64,000 nucleotides of DNA, taken from NCBI GenBank assembly GCA_902812465.1, contig CADDZE010000018.1, forward strand, positions 1 through 64,000, given 5' to 3'. How positions within the stretch are numbered: the first letter of the stretch is position 1; each line of letters opens with the position of its first letter. The notes beneath the pieces were generated by a model. The model was not told where the DNA came from. It ran no database searches and was given only the letters and a program-made list of their open reading frames with translations. This DNA is from Acidobacteriota bacterium. Lineage in GTDB: Bacteria > Acidobacteriota > Terriglobia > UBA7540. A program made the translations under genes and the position numbers. Shown here piece by piece: positions 1 to 8,684 of the stretch.

Positions 1-8
1 CCCCTACC

Positions 9-1598
9 TCACTCGCCTCTGCCTCCCGTCACTTCTGACACCGGACTGGGAACACCGGCCTGGGAGACAGCTTGCTGGGTCCCGAAACCCGGATTCACGC
101 GTTCAACGATGGCCGTGACTGGCTGCTCGAGCACTTTGAAGAACGGCTTCGGATAGAGCCCGATCCAGAAGGCCCACAGGATGAGCGGAATCAGGGTCAT
201 GGCTTCACGGAGATTAAGGTCCTTCAGCACTTGGTTTTTAGGATTGTCGCAGGGGCCGAACATGGTGCGCTGGTAGAGCCAGAGCAAGTATGCCGCGCCC
301 AGCACGATACCCACCACGGCCCAGGCCGCCCAGCGCCAGTTCACCTCGAAGGCTCCCTGCAGAATGGTGAATTCCCCGATAAAGCCGTTCAACAGCGGCA
401 GGCCGATGCTCGAGAGCATCACGATCATGAAGAGCGTCGCATAGACGGGCATGACGTTGGACAGTCCGCCCAGCTCGGCAATCTCGCGCGTATGCCGTCG
501 CTCGTAAATCAAGCCCACAATCAGGAAGAGCGCCCCGGTTGAGATCCCGTGGTTGATCTGCTGGATCACACTGCCCGAGAGGCCGTGCGGATTGAGGGCG
601 AAGATGCCGAGCGTGCAGAAGCCCAGGTGGCTGACCGAGGAATAAGCGATCAGCTTCTTCATGTCGCGCTGCATCAGGGAGACGAGCGCTCCATAAATGA
701 TGGCGATGATGGAGAGCGTCACCATGATTTTGACGACTTTCGGGTTTGAGCTAGCCTGGGGCAGCAGTGGCAGGGAGAAGCGGATAAAACCGTAGGTGCC
801 CATCTTCAGCAGCACGCCTGCCAGGATCACCGAGCCGGCCGTGGGTGCTTCTACGTGAGCGTCTGGCAGCCAAGTGTGGAAAGGAAACATCGGTACCTTG
901 ATGGCGAAGCCGATCATGAAGGCCCAGAAGACCCAAAATTGCAACTCCAGGGGCCAGGAGTTGGCGTGCTGCATCAAGTCCAGCAGGTTGAAGGTGTAAA
1001 CCCCCGTATCGCGGTGATAGCGGAAGTAGAGCGTCAGAATGCCTAAGAGCATCAGTACAGAACCGGCCAGCGTGTAGAGAAAGAACTTGATAGCGGCGTA
1101 GAGCTTCCGTGGCCCGCCCCACACGCCGATGATGAAGTACATAGGCACCAGCATCACTTCCCAGAAGACGTAGAAGAGGAAGAAGTCAAGCGACATGAAG
1201 ACGCCCAGCATTCCTACCTGCAGCAGCAGGAACATGGCGTAGTATTCCTTCACCCGCTCCTGAATCGCCGTCCAGGAAGAGAGCACAGAAAGGAAGCCGA
1301 GCACCAGGGTGAGCATGATCAGCAGGAAGCTGATGCCGTCGATCCCGAGGTGATACTGGGCGCCGATGCTGGGAATCCAGGTGTGCTTCTCGACAAATTT
1401 GAACAGGCCTTCTTGCGCCGGCTCCTTGCCAAACCAGAAGACCAGGAGGAGTGCCAGCAGGAAATCGGCCAAGAAGACGATGTTGGCCCACCAGCGCAGC
1501 GCGTTCTTATTCTCGCCGGGAATGAACAGCAAGGGGATGAGGCCCGCAAGCGGAAAAAAGAGAACGATGCTTAGAACGTGGGTGTGAAAGAAGTTCAT
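9..1598 (-). CDS. nuoM: NADH-quinone oxidoreductase subunit M
   Basis: This is a proton-pumping antiporter-like membrane subunit of respiratory complex I, 529 residues from the chosen start. The antiporter motifs are present: FYVFWEVMLVPM holds the conserved Glu (E147), and GFAIKVPMFPFHTWLPDAH holds the pumping Lys (K234, the same number as in E. coli NuoM). The sequence is hydrophobic throughout, consistent with about 14 helices. The reading frame extends six codons further upstream to a TTG, but the ATG at 1598 follows GAGGTGAAG and gives a normal N-terminus. It is the last complete gene of the nuo run; its stop lies 9 bases from the left edge, so a nuoN immediately downstream would be outside the window. 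Identity is secure. Confidence 0.97.
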   Translation of the reverse strand: MNFFHTHVLSIVLFFPLAGLIPLLFIPGENKNALRWWANIVFLADFLLALLLVFWFGKEPAQEGLFKFVEKHTWIPSIGAQYHLGIDGISFLLIMLTLVLGFLSVLSSWTAIQERVKEYYAMFLLLQVGMLGVFMSLDFFLFYVFWEVMLVPMYFIIGVWGGPRKLYAAIKFFLYTLAGSVLMLLGILTLYFRYHRDTGVYTFNLLDLMQHANSWPLELQFWVFWAFMIGFAIKVPMFPFHTWLPDAHVEAPTAGSVILAGVLLKMGTYGFIRFSLPLLPQASSNPKVVKIMVTLSIIAIIYGALVSLMQRDMKKLIAYSSVSHLGFCTLGIFALNPHGLSGSVIQQINHGISTGALFLIVGLIYERRHTREIAELGGLSNVMPVYATLFMIVMLSSIGLPLLNGFIGEFTILQGAFEVNWRWAAWAVVGIVLGAAYLLWLYQRTMFGPCDNPKNQVLKDLNLREAMTLIPLILWAFWIGLYPKPFFKVLEQPVTAIVERVNPGFGTQQAVSQAGVPSPVSEVTGGRGE

Positions 1599-1688
1599 CT
1601 TCACCTCAGACGACAACCAAAGCGAACCAATTCTGAATTCAACATTCGCCTTGAAGCTCGAAGATTGCCCTTGCCAATCCCCTTTCGA

Positions 1689-3713
1689 TTACGGCCTGAA
1701 ATGCACCAGGTAATATCCGAGAAAAATCGCCACTCCCAAGGCGATAAAGAAGGCATAGGTTTGCACCACCCCTGTCTGGATGACGCGCACCGGGTAGCTG
1801 AGGACTTTGATCCCGAATCCGAGAACGTTCACCAGGCCATCGATCACCCATTTGTCCCAAAAGCGCGACAGGTCCCCGGAGGTGCGGGTGAGCCAGCCGG
1901 CAGCGTTCACACCGCCGTCCACCACCGCCAGGTCGAAGGCCGCCAGCAGGTTACCAAGATTCTTGGCGCGGTTGACGAACAGTGCGTCATACAGCTCGTC
2001 GACGTAATATTTGTTGAGCAGAATCTGATGGAGGATACCGGGCGGCTCCGCGAGGCGCTCGCGCAAGCCAGGCCGCTTAACGTAGATCAGCCAGGCGTAG
2101 CCCAGCCCCGCCAGAGCCACCGCGACGGAGAGCACCATCAGACCCAGCTCGTCATTTCGCCCGTACAGCTGCACGCCGGCAGCACGAAACGGACTTTCGA
2201 ACACTGGCTCCAGGAAGTGCCCAAACCGTTCGGTGGGCCAGTTGATATAGCCGCCCACTACCGACAGAACTGCCAGCACCACGAGCGGGCCCAGCATGGT
2301 CCAGGGCGACTCGTGGAGGTGATGTGCCACCTCAGCATCCACGCGTGACTCGCCGGCGAAGGTCATGAACAGGAGGCGGAACATATAAAAGGCGGTCAGG
2401 CCAGCCGTGGCCCAGCCGATGAACCACAGCAGGCGGTGCCCGTAGGGGCTGGAGAAGGCCTGCCACAGAATTTCGTCCTTGCTGAAGAAGCCGGCAAAGC
2501 CAGGAATGCCGCTGATGGCCAGCGTGCCCACGACAAAGGTGGCGAAGGTAATGGGAATCTTCCGCCTCAGCCCCCCCATCTTGCGCATATCCTGCTCGCC
2601 GCCCAGCGCGTGGATCACGCTGCCCGCGCCCAGGAAGAGCAGAGCCTTGAAAAAGGCATGCGTCATGACGTGGAAGATCCCCGCGGCAAAAGCCCCGACG
2701 CCGCACGCCAGGAACATGTAGCCGAGTTGGCTGACGGTCGAATAGGCCAAAACGCGCTTGATGTCATTCTGGACAAGGCCGATGGAGGCCGCCCAGAGCG
2801 CGGTGGCCGCACCGATGGCCGCTACCAGCAGCATCGCCTTGGGCGCTAGCACGAAGAGCGCGTTCGAGCGCGCCACCATGTAAACACCGGCCGTCACCAT
2901 GGTGGCAGCATGGATCAGGGCGCTGACCGGCGTAGGCCCCTCCATGGCGTCCGGTAGCCAAACGTAGAGGGGAATCTGGGCGGACTTGCCGGTGGCGCCC
3001 ACGAACAGCAGGACACAGATGGCCGTAAGGGTGCCGTTGCCGAGGGCGAACTGCCCGCTGCGCGCCGCCTCAGTGATCTGCTGGAAGTTGAGCGTCCCGA
3101 AGGTCACGGTGATCAACATGACGCCCAGCAGGAAGCCCGCATCGCCGATGCGGTTAACGATGAAGGCTTTCTTGCCTGCGTCGGCCGCGGACTTGCGCTG
3201 GAAATAGAAGCCAATCAGGAAATACGAGCAGAGCCCCACACCCTCCCAGCCGGCAAACATCATCAGGTAGTTGTCCGCCAGCACCAAAATGAGCATGGAG
3301 AAGAGAAACAGGTTCATGTAGCCGAAGAAGCGGTAGTAACCCCCTTCGTGCCCCATGTAGCCAATCGAGTAGACGTGAATGACGAATCCCACGCCGGTCA
3401 CAATCAGCAGCATTACGGCGGAAAGCGGGTCGAGCTGGAAACCCACAGGGACGTTCAACTGCGCCAGCGATCCGTTCGCCAAGCGAAAGGGCCCGGCCGG
3501 CAGCCAGGTGTACAGGTTGGTGAGGTACGTAGGCGCCGCCAGCTTCAGCAGCTCCGCAAAGCAACCCAGGGCCCAGAGAAAGGCCAGTCCTGGCAACCCC
3601 ACCGATACGATGCTGACCGCGCGGTTGGAGAGCCGGCGCCCTGCCAAGAGCTGGGTTAGCGCGCCCAGCGCGGGCAGGAGGGGGATGAGCCAGATGTGGC
3701 GGAGGAAAGCCAT
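1689..3713 (-). CDS. nuoL: NADH-quinone oxidoreductase subunit L
   Basis: This is the largest antiporter-like subunit of complex I (674 residues), which carries the long lateral helix at its C-terminus. Visible hallmarks are FAGWEGVGLCSYFLIGFYF with the conserved Glu (E157), and GKSAQIPLYVWLPDAMEGPT with Lys K243 in the pump motif, followed by the PVSALIHAATMV helix. The C-terminal part (about 540-674) contains the NKYYVDELYDALFV stretch typical of NuoL. It lies between nuoK and nuoM in the usual order, 90 bases from nuoM and about 90 from nuoK. The start is the first ATG; no strong ribosome-binding site is visible upstream of it. Confidence 0.97.
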   Translation of the reverse strand: MAFLRHIWLIPLLPALGALTQLLAGRRLSNRAVSIVSVGLPGLAFLWALGCFAELLKLAAPTYLTNLYTWLPAGPFRLANGSLAQLNVPVGFQLDPLSAVMLLIVTGVGFVIHVYSIGYMGHEGGYYRFFGYMNLFLFSMLILVLADNYLMMFAGWEGVGLCSYFLIGFYFQRKSAADAGKKAFIVNRIGDAGFLLGVMLITVTFGTLNFQQITEAARSGQFALGNGTLTAICVLLFVGATGKSAQIPLYVWLPDAMEGPTPVSALIHAATMVTAGVYMVARSNALFVLAPKAMLLVAAIGAATALWAASIGLVQNDIKRVLAYSTVSQLGYMFLACGVGAFAAGIFHVMTHAFFKALLFLGAGSVIHALGGEQDMRKMGGLRRKIPITFATFVVGTLAISGIPGFAGFFSKDEILWQAFSSPYGHRLLWFIGWATAGLTAFYMFRLLFMTFAGESRVDAEVAHHLHESPWTMLGPLVVLAVLSVVGGYINWPTERFGHFLEPVFESPFRAAGVQLYGRNDELGLMVLSVAVALAGLGYAWLIYVKRPGLRERLAEPPGILHQILLNKYYVDELYDALFVNRAKNLGNLLAAFDLAVVDGGVNAAGWLTRTSGDLSRFWDKWVIDGLVNVLGFGIKVLSYPVRVIQTGVVQTYAFFIALGVAIFLGYYLVHFRP

Positions 3714-3802
3714 GCTTGATTCTGAACACGCAGCGTTGAATGGTGGGCCGAGGGCACCCCCGCTAGTTGGCGGTTCCTGGCCGCTTCCTCACCATTCAAC
3801 TC

Positions 3803-4108
3803 TCACCACTTAAGAAGGTCGATCTCGTCCGCGTTGACCGTCTCCTTGTTGCGAAACAGGGCGATGATCAGGCCAAGGCCGATGGCAGCTTCGGCGGCGG
3901 CGTCGGTGATGACGAAGATGGCGAATACCTGACCGTCCACCGAATGAAACATACGCGAGAAGGCCACCAGGTTAATGTTGACGGCGTTGAGGATGAGCTC
4001 GATGGACATCAGGATGACGATCACGTTGCGGCGCGTCAGCACGCCTACCACACCTACCGTGAACAATCCGGTGCCCAGCGCGAGGTACCAGTGCGGCGGG
4101 ATCGTCAT
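3803..4108 (-). CDS. nuoK: NADH-quinone oxidoreductase subunit K
   Basis: This is a small membrane subunit of complex I, 101 residues, the standard NuoK length. Three hydrophobic helices are visible, with two buried glutamates in the expected places: E37 in [10 protein letters not shown] and E73 in [10 protein letters not shown] (equivalent to the essential pair in E. coli NuoK). The reading frame is open for about 80 codons further upstream, but that part lies over nuoJ and is not NuoK-like, so the ATG at 4108 is the start. Only 8 bases separate it from the nuoJ stop, which suggests coupled translation. Confidence 0.96.
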   Translation of the reverse strand: MTIPPHWYLALGTGLFTVGVVGVLTRRNVIVILMSIELILNAVNINLVAFSRMFHSVDGQVFAIFVITDAAAEAAIGLGLIIALFRNKETVNADEIDLLKW

Positions 4109-4116
4109 AGGTGTCT

Positions 4117-4626
4117 CTAATCCAGCTCCTTCTTCGCCATAATGACGGCTCCTACCATGGCGACCAGCAGCAGCACGCTCGCAATCTCGACGGGCAGCAT
4201 GTAGTCCTGGTAGAGGGACAGCGCCACCGCCTGCGTGTTGCCCAGGGCGGCCGTGGCCGGGCGCGCGGCGGCCAAGGGAAAGGCCGCGCGGCCCCGCAGC
4301 AGCGCGTAGGCGAGCTCGCCCGCCAGGATAATCGCCGTCAGCAGAGCCACCTGCCATTTCCGCCGGAATTGAGCCCGCTTCACCGCCACGTCCAAGTTCA
4401 CCAGCATCACCACAAACAGAAACAGGACCATGATGCCGCCCACGTAGAGAATCACCTGCACGGCAAACAGAAACTCGGCTTGCAGCATAAGGTAAATGCC
4501 GCCTACGGAAAAGAGCGTGACGATTAGCCAGATCACGCTGTGCACGGGGTTGCGCCGTGTGATGACCAGCACCGCCGAGAGGAGCGAGGTAGCGGCGAGG
4601 ATAAAGAATCCCGCGTATGGGAGCAT
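4117..4626 (-). CDS. nuoJ: NADH-quinone oxidoreductase subunit J
   Basis: This is the complex I membrane subunit NuoJ, 169 residues. The core is conserved: [23 protein letters not shown], then [25 protein letters not shown], which is the signature third helix with its conserved Tyr-Val-Gly-Gly pi-bulge motif. A poorly conserved Ala-rich linker and a last helix ([18 protein letters not shown]) follow. The frame could also start at a GTG at 4644, adding six residues. I chose the ATG at 4626 because the family usually begins close to the first helix, but neither start has a clear ribosome-binding site. It lies between nuoI and nuoK in the classical order. Confidence 0.95.
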   Translation of the reverse strand: MLPYAGFFILAATSLLSAVLVITRRNPVHSVIWLIVTLFSVGGIYLMLQAEFLFAVQVILYVGGIMVLFLFVVMLVNLDVAVKRAQFRRKWQVALLTAIILAGELAYALLRGRAAFPLAAARPATAALGNTQAVALSLYQDYMLPVEIASVLLLVAMVGAVIMAKKELD

Positions 4627-4731
4627 GGCAGTTTCAGCACTCACAACCGGGAGTCAGAAGATGGAAGCCGCGCCGCTCCCAGGGTTCCCTCACGCGGCCC
4701 CTTCTCAGTTCTGGCTTCAACCCTTCCATGC

Positions 4732-5190
4732 CTATCTCGTGTAGCGTACGGGCTGCGGGCCTTCTTCGAGCATTTGCCGGTCCCAGATCATGCCCTGGCG
4801 GTTGTAGTGCGCCAGCTCGAAGTCCTGGGTGAGCTCGAGGGCGTCGACCGGACAGGCGTCCTCGCACAACCCGCAGAACATGCAACGCGACAGGTCGTAG
4901 GTAAAGGTGGTTAGCTTCTTTTTCCGATCCTCGGTACGCTCCCAGCCCACCACAATCAAATTCTCCGGGCAGGCCAGGGAGCACAGGTTGCACGCAATGC
5001 AGAGCGTCTCCCCGGTTTCGGGATTGTTGTTGAGACGCGGAGCGCCGCGGTACCGCTCCGCCACCGGCGGGCGCTCCAGCGGGTATTGTTCCGTATAGGT
5101 GGCGCTGGGCCGCTGATAGGAAAAGGTCAGTTTCAGGCCCTTGATCAGGTCAATCAAAAAAATGTGGCGTAAGAACTCCTTGAATCCCAT
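4732..5190 (-). CDS. nuoI: NADH-quinone oxidoreductase subunit I (2x[4Fe-4S] ferredoxin)
   Basis: This is the peripheral-arm subunit that carries iron-sulfur clusters N6a and N6b near the quinone site, 152 residues. Two ferredoxin cysteine motifs are visible, CIACNLCSLACP and CMFCGLCEDACPVDA. The second is followed by an EL-rich stretch as in other NuoI proteins. The N-terminal GFKEFLRHIFLIDLIKGLKLTF is the amphipathic segment that lies on the membrane. The ATG at 5190 follows a purine-rich GGAAGAAAGGG. It lies between nuoH and nuoJ in normal order. Confidence 0.97.
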   Translation of the reverse strand: MGFKEFLRHIFLIDLIKGLKLTFSYQRPSATYTEQYPLERPPVAERYRGAPRLNNNPETGETLCIACNLCSLACPENLIVVGWERTEDRKKKLTTFTYDLSRCMFCGLCEDACPVDALELTQDFELAHYNRQGMIWDRQMLEEGPQPVRYTR

Positions 5191-5253
5191 TGTGCACCCT
5201 TTCTTCCTTCGGGGCTCCCCAAGGCCGGCCTCCCCACGACGGACCCCTCCCTG

Positions 5254-6486
5254 CTAACCGCGGGGTGTCACCCAGTAAAGCACCGCCGCCGTCCCGATGA
5301 GGTTCGCTAGCGCTATAGGTATCATCCACCGCCAGCCGACATTCATCAACTGGTCGTAGCGGTAGCGGGGGAAGGTGGCGCGATACCAGATGAAAGCGTA
5401 CAGAAAAACGAGTACCTTGGCGGTGAACCAGAAGACGCCCTGAATGGCGTGCAGCACGGGCGGCATGGCCACCAGTCCAGCCAGTAGCAGGCAGACCACC
5501 GCCAGACCGCCAAAGAAGATCCGCTCACCCCGCACGCGGCTGGGCATTCCAAGCCACAGAACGAAGACGGCGGCCCCGATCAAGGCCGCAACCGGCGCAT
5601 AATCCAAAAAGTCGAGCGCGCGAACGCTGGCAAAGGGGCGCAACCAACCGCCGAAGAACAGCGTGACGGCAATGCAGGAGACCAGCACCATATTGGTGTA
5701 TTCGGCCAGGAAGTAGAGCGCGAAGCGGAAACCGCTGTACTCGGTGTGAAAACCCGCGGTCAGCTCGGATTCGGCCTCCGGCAGGTCGAAGGGTGCACGA
5801 TTGGTCTCCGCCACCGACGCAATCAGATAGATCACGAAGGCCACTGGCTGCAGAAAGACAAACCAGACTCCCATCTGCTGCTGGCGCTGAACAATCTCCA
5901 CCATGCTCAAGGAATTCGCCAGCAACAGCACCCCGACGATCGCAATGCCCGCGGCCACCTCGTAGCTGACCAGCTGGGCCGATGAGCGCAGCGCGCCGAG
6001 CAGGGGATAGTGGCTGTTGGACGCCCAGCCCCCCAGGATGATGCCGTAAATGCCCAGGGAAGAAATGGCCAGGATCAGCAAGAGGCCGATGTTCACGTCG
6101 GTAATCAGGAAGTTGCCGGCGTAGGGAATGACGGCAAACACGGTGAAGGCAGCCACGACGCTGATGACTGGAGCCAGCAGAAACACCCATTGGTCCGCCC
6201 CCGCGGGGACGATGTCTTCCTTCAGCAACAGCTTCAACCCGTCGGCCACGGGCTGCAGCAGACCCCACGGTCCGACGCGCATGGGCCCCAGCCGAGCCTG
6301 CATGAAGGCGAGCACCTTGCGTTCCAGGTAGACCAGGTAAGCGACCAGACCCGAGAGGATGAGGAACACGATCAAAATCTTGATCGTGGCCAAAAGCAGC
6401 GGATGAGCCCGCAGAAGCTGGAGCGGTTGCAGCATCGGACGAGAACAGTAACGATCAAACGACCGGGCGAGGGCCAGCGCGGTCAT
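5254..6486 (-). CDS. nuoH: NADH-quinone oxidoreductase subunit H
   Basis: This is the NuoH membrane subunit that forms much of the quinone cavity, 410 residues with about eight or nine hydrophobic helices. Characteristic segments are YLERKVLAFMQARLGPMRVGPWGLLQPVADGLKL and AETNRAPFDLPEAESELTAGFHTEYSG, the acidic loop conserved across NuoH/ND1. The ATG at 6486 is preceded by GAGGGAGGAAG, a strong though closely spaced ribosome-binding site. A second ATG at 6435 would fit the usual N-terminus better but has no such site. The gene follows nuoD directly: nuoG, nuoE and nuoF, which often lie between D and H, are absent. Confidence 0.96.
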   Translation of the reverse strand: MTALALARSFDRYCSRPMLQPLQLLRAHPLLLATIKILIVFLILSGLVAYLVYLERKVLAFMQARLGPMRVGPWGLLQPVADGLKLLLKEDIVPAGADQWVFLLAPVISVVAAFTVFAVIPYAGNFLITDVNIGLLLILAISSLGIYGIILGGWASNSHYPLLGALRSSAQLVSYEVAAGIAIVGVLLLANSLSMVEIVQRQQQMGVWFVFLQPVAFVIYLIASVAETNRAPFDLPEAESELTAGFHTEYSGFRFALYFLAEYTNMVLVSCIAVTLFFGGWLRPFASVRALDFLDYAPVAALIGAAVFVLWLGMPSRVRGERIFFGGLAVVCLLLAGLVAMPPVLHAIQGVFWFTAKVLVFLYAFIWYRATFPRYRYDQLMNVGWRWMIPIALANLIGTAAVLYWVTPRG

Positions 6487-6512
6487 CTTCCTCCCTCACC
6501 CTTTTCACCACC

Positions 6513-7625
6513 TTACCGGTCCACCTCGCCTAGAACAATGTCGATCGTCCCAATGATGGCCACCACGTCGGCCACCAGGTGGCCGCGCACCATCTTGTCG
6601 AAGGCCTGTAAGTTGACAAACGACGGTGGCCTCACCCGCACGCGGTAGGGGTGAGTGCTTCCATCGCTGACCACGAAGTATCCTAGCTCCCCCTTGGGCG
6701 CTTCGATCGAGTGGTAGACTTCGGCCGGCGGTGGCTTCAGCACCTTCCCGACCTTGCCGAAGATAGGGCCAGGCGCTAGGCGGTCCAAGCACTGGCGAAC
6801 AATTCGGATGGATTGGCGCATTTCCTGGATGCGCACCAGGTAGCGGTCGTAGGTGTCGCCGTTCTCCCCCGTGGGGACTTCGAACTCTACCTGGTCGTAG
6901 GCTTCGTAAGGCTGGGCTTTGCGCACGTCCCACTTCACGCCCGAGCCGCGCAGGACAGGTCCGCTGACCCCCAGGGCGATCGCATCCTCGGCGCTCAGCA
7001 CGCCAACGCCCTTGGTCCGGTTCAGCCAGATGCGGTTGGTGGTCAGCAGGGTTTCGTACTCGTCCACTTTGGGCAGGAAGTAATCACAGAACTGGCGCAC
7101 GTCTTGCTCGAAGCCGTCGTACAGGTCGTACTGCAGGCCGCCGATGCGGAAGGCGTGGGTGGTGAGCCGGGCCCCGCAATACTTCTCAAAGATCTTCAGC
7201 ACCTCTTCGCGCTCGCGGAAGGTGTAGAAAACAGGGGTCATAGCGCCCAGGTCGAGCGCGTGAGTGCCCAGCCAGAGCAGATGGCTGGCAATGCGCTGCA
7301 GTTCCGCCAGGATCATCCGCGTGTACTGGGCGCGCGGCGGCAGCTCGACGCCTAACAGCTTCTCGACCGCCTCGCAGTAGCCCATGCCGTTGGTGACCGC
7401 CGCCACGTAGTCCATGCGGTCGACGTAGGGCGCAAACTGCCCAAACGTCCGGTTCTCGGCAATCTTCTCGACGCCCCGGTGGAGGTAGCCGATGATGCAC
7501 TCGGACCCGACCACCTTTTCCCCGTCCAGCTTCAGCTTCACGCGCAAGACGCCGTGCGTGGCCGGGTGCTGCGGTCCCATGTTGATGACGAGCTCGTTGG
7601 CGTCCAGGAAGGTGGTTTCTGCCAT
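6513..7625 (-). CDS. nuoD: NADH-quinone oxidoreductase subunit D (49 kDa)
   Basis: This is the 49-kDa subunit, 370 residues, which lines the quinone reduction site with NuoB and derives from the large subunit of NiFe hydrogenases. It has the N-terminal [16 protein letters not shown] and [18 protein letters not shown] motifs, TRRNG-like substitutions typical of the family in the middle, and the C-terminal [20 protein letters not shown] plus a conserved terminal EVDR. The frame runs on upstream into nuoC; the ATG at 7625 starts [13 protein letters not shown] and matches the family N-terminus. It lies 35 bases downstream of nuoC. Confidence 0.97.
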   Translation of the reverse strand: MAETTFLDANELVINMGPQHPATHGVLRVKLKLDGEKVVGSECIIGYLHRGVEKIAENRTFGQFAPYVDRMDYVAAVTNGMGYCEAVEKLLGVELPPRAQYTRMILAELQRIASHLLWLGTHALDLGAMTPVFYTFREREEVLKIFEKYCGARLTTHAFRIGGLQYDLYDGFEQDVRQFCDYFLPKVDEYETLLTTNRIWLNRTKGVGVLSAEDAIALGVSGPVLRGSGVKWDVRKAQPYEAYDQVEFEVPTGENGDTYDRYLVRIQEMRQSIRIVRQCLDRLAPGPIFGKVGKVLKPPPAEVYHSIEAPKGELGYFVVSDGSTHPYRVRVRPPSFVNLQAFDKMVRGHLVADVVAIIGTIDIVLGEVDR

Positions 7626-7660
7626 CTGTAATTGAGAGTCCTGAATTCGAAACCCGGAGT

Positions 7661-8404
7661 CTACTGCCCACTGGGGATTCCGAGGTTCTTCTGGACCCAG
7701 GAATCGTCCTGCCGCAGGATGTCGTAGTCCTTGCGGAGCGGATGCCCCGTCCACTCCTCGGGAAGCAGGATGCGCCGCAGGTCGGGGTGCCCGTCGTAAA
7801 GGACCCCGAACATATCATAGACTTCCCGTTCGAGCCAGTTGGCCGCGGGCCAGACGCTGGTCACACTGGGCACGGCCTCGCCTTCGGCGGCCAGCACCTT
7901 CAACCTCAGCCGCTGGTTCAGCTTGAAGGAATACAGCTGGTAGTTGATCTCGAAGCGCTTCTCCCGCTTGGGATAATCGACCGCGGTTTCGTCCGTCAAA
8001 AAGACGTAGGCGCCGCCTTCCTCACTTTTCAAAAACTGGCAGACCTCGATCAGGGCCTCCTTCTTCACCGTGAAGAAAGGCTGGTTACGGAAGATGAACG
8101 GATCGCTGATGGCTCCCGGAAAGCGGCGCCGCAGCTCATCCAGCAGAGGGCTCGACCACGGCTCCGGCTTGGTGGCGGGTTTGGCAGCTGCAAGAGGTTT
8201 TCCTCCGGGAAGGGTGGCCGACTTGCCAGCCGGCGGGGAAGTTCCTGCGGCGCCCGCGCCCGGCGAGGCCGCTGGCGGAGGCGTTGCCGGTTTCCCTGGG
8301 ACCGACCCTCCAGAATCTGCAGGTGGTGCAGATCCAGAAGGTCCCGAGGTTTGTGAAGGAGGGGGAGCCGGTTCCCCGCTTCCCCCCTTGGGTTCGTCAA
8401 ACAT
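7661..8404 (-). CDS. nuoC: NADH-quinone oxidoreductase subunit C (30 kDa) with Pro/Ala-rich N-terminal extension
   Basis: This is the 30-kDa subunit of the complex I peripheral arm, 247 residues. The conserved core occupies roughly residues 85-247: a ferredoxin-like alpha/beta fold with [50 protein letters not shown] and GHPLRKDYD, all NuoC signatures. The first 80 or so residues are unusual: low-complexity and rich in Pro, Ala, Gly and Ser, with no equivalent in standard NuoC, which usually starts near the core. An internal start would be needed to avoid this extension, and no good one is visible. It is the first nuo gene of this run, with an intergenic region of about 280 bases separating it from the divergent radical SAM gene. 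Confidence 0.93.
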   Translation of the reverse strand: MFDEPKGGSGEPAPPPSQTSGPSGSAPPADSGGSVPGKPATPPPAASPGAGAAGTSPPAGKSATLPGGKPLAAAKPATKPEPWSSPLLDELRRRFPGAISDPFIFRNQPFFTVKKEALIEVCQFLKSEEGGAYVFLTDETAVDYPKREKRFEINYQLYSFKLNQRLRLKVLAAEGEAVPSVTSVWPAANWLEREVYDMFGVLYDGHPDLRRILLPEEWTGHPLRKDYDILRQDDSWVQKNLGIPSGQ

Positions 8405-8588
8405 TGACGTTGAGGCGACTTCGGCGGAGGCGCACGGATAATCTCAGCTTAAGGTGCCATCGTTAACACACGCCCTGGCCATTGTCAACCGCGGCGGCTC
8501 CCCCCGGCCGGTTGGTGCCTCTCCGGGGCAGCGAGCCCACAGCGGAATCTTCACTTCAGCCCGGGCCTCTACTCCCCCTAGCTCCTTG

Positions 8589-8597
8589 TGGTATAGT
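8589..8597 (+). promoter_or_regulatory. Possible extended -10 promoter of the radical SAM gene
   Basis: TGGTATAGT fits the extended -10 pattern (TG, one base, then TATAGT) in the region between nuoC and the plus-strand radical SAM gene. No good -35 hexamer lies at the usual distance, which is tolerated for extended -10 promoters. It would give a leader of about 80 bases. This is a sequence match only. Confidence 0.35.
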
Positions 8598-8684
8598 ATG
8601 CGGTCAAAACGCGGCCGTGCGGCTCCGGCCGGGTGGCAAGTTCCGTGCCAGCCCACCGGCCAAAGACTTAGAGAGGAGATTGCG

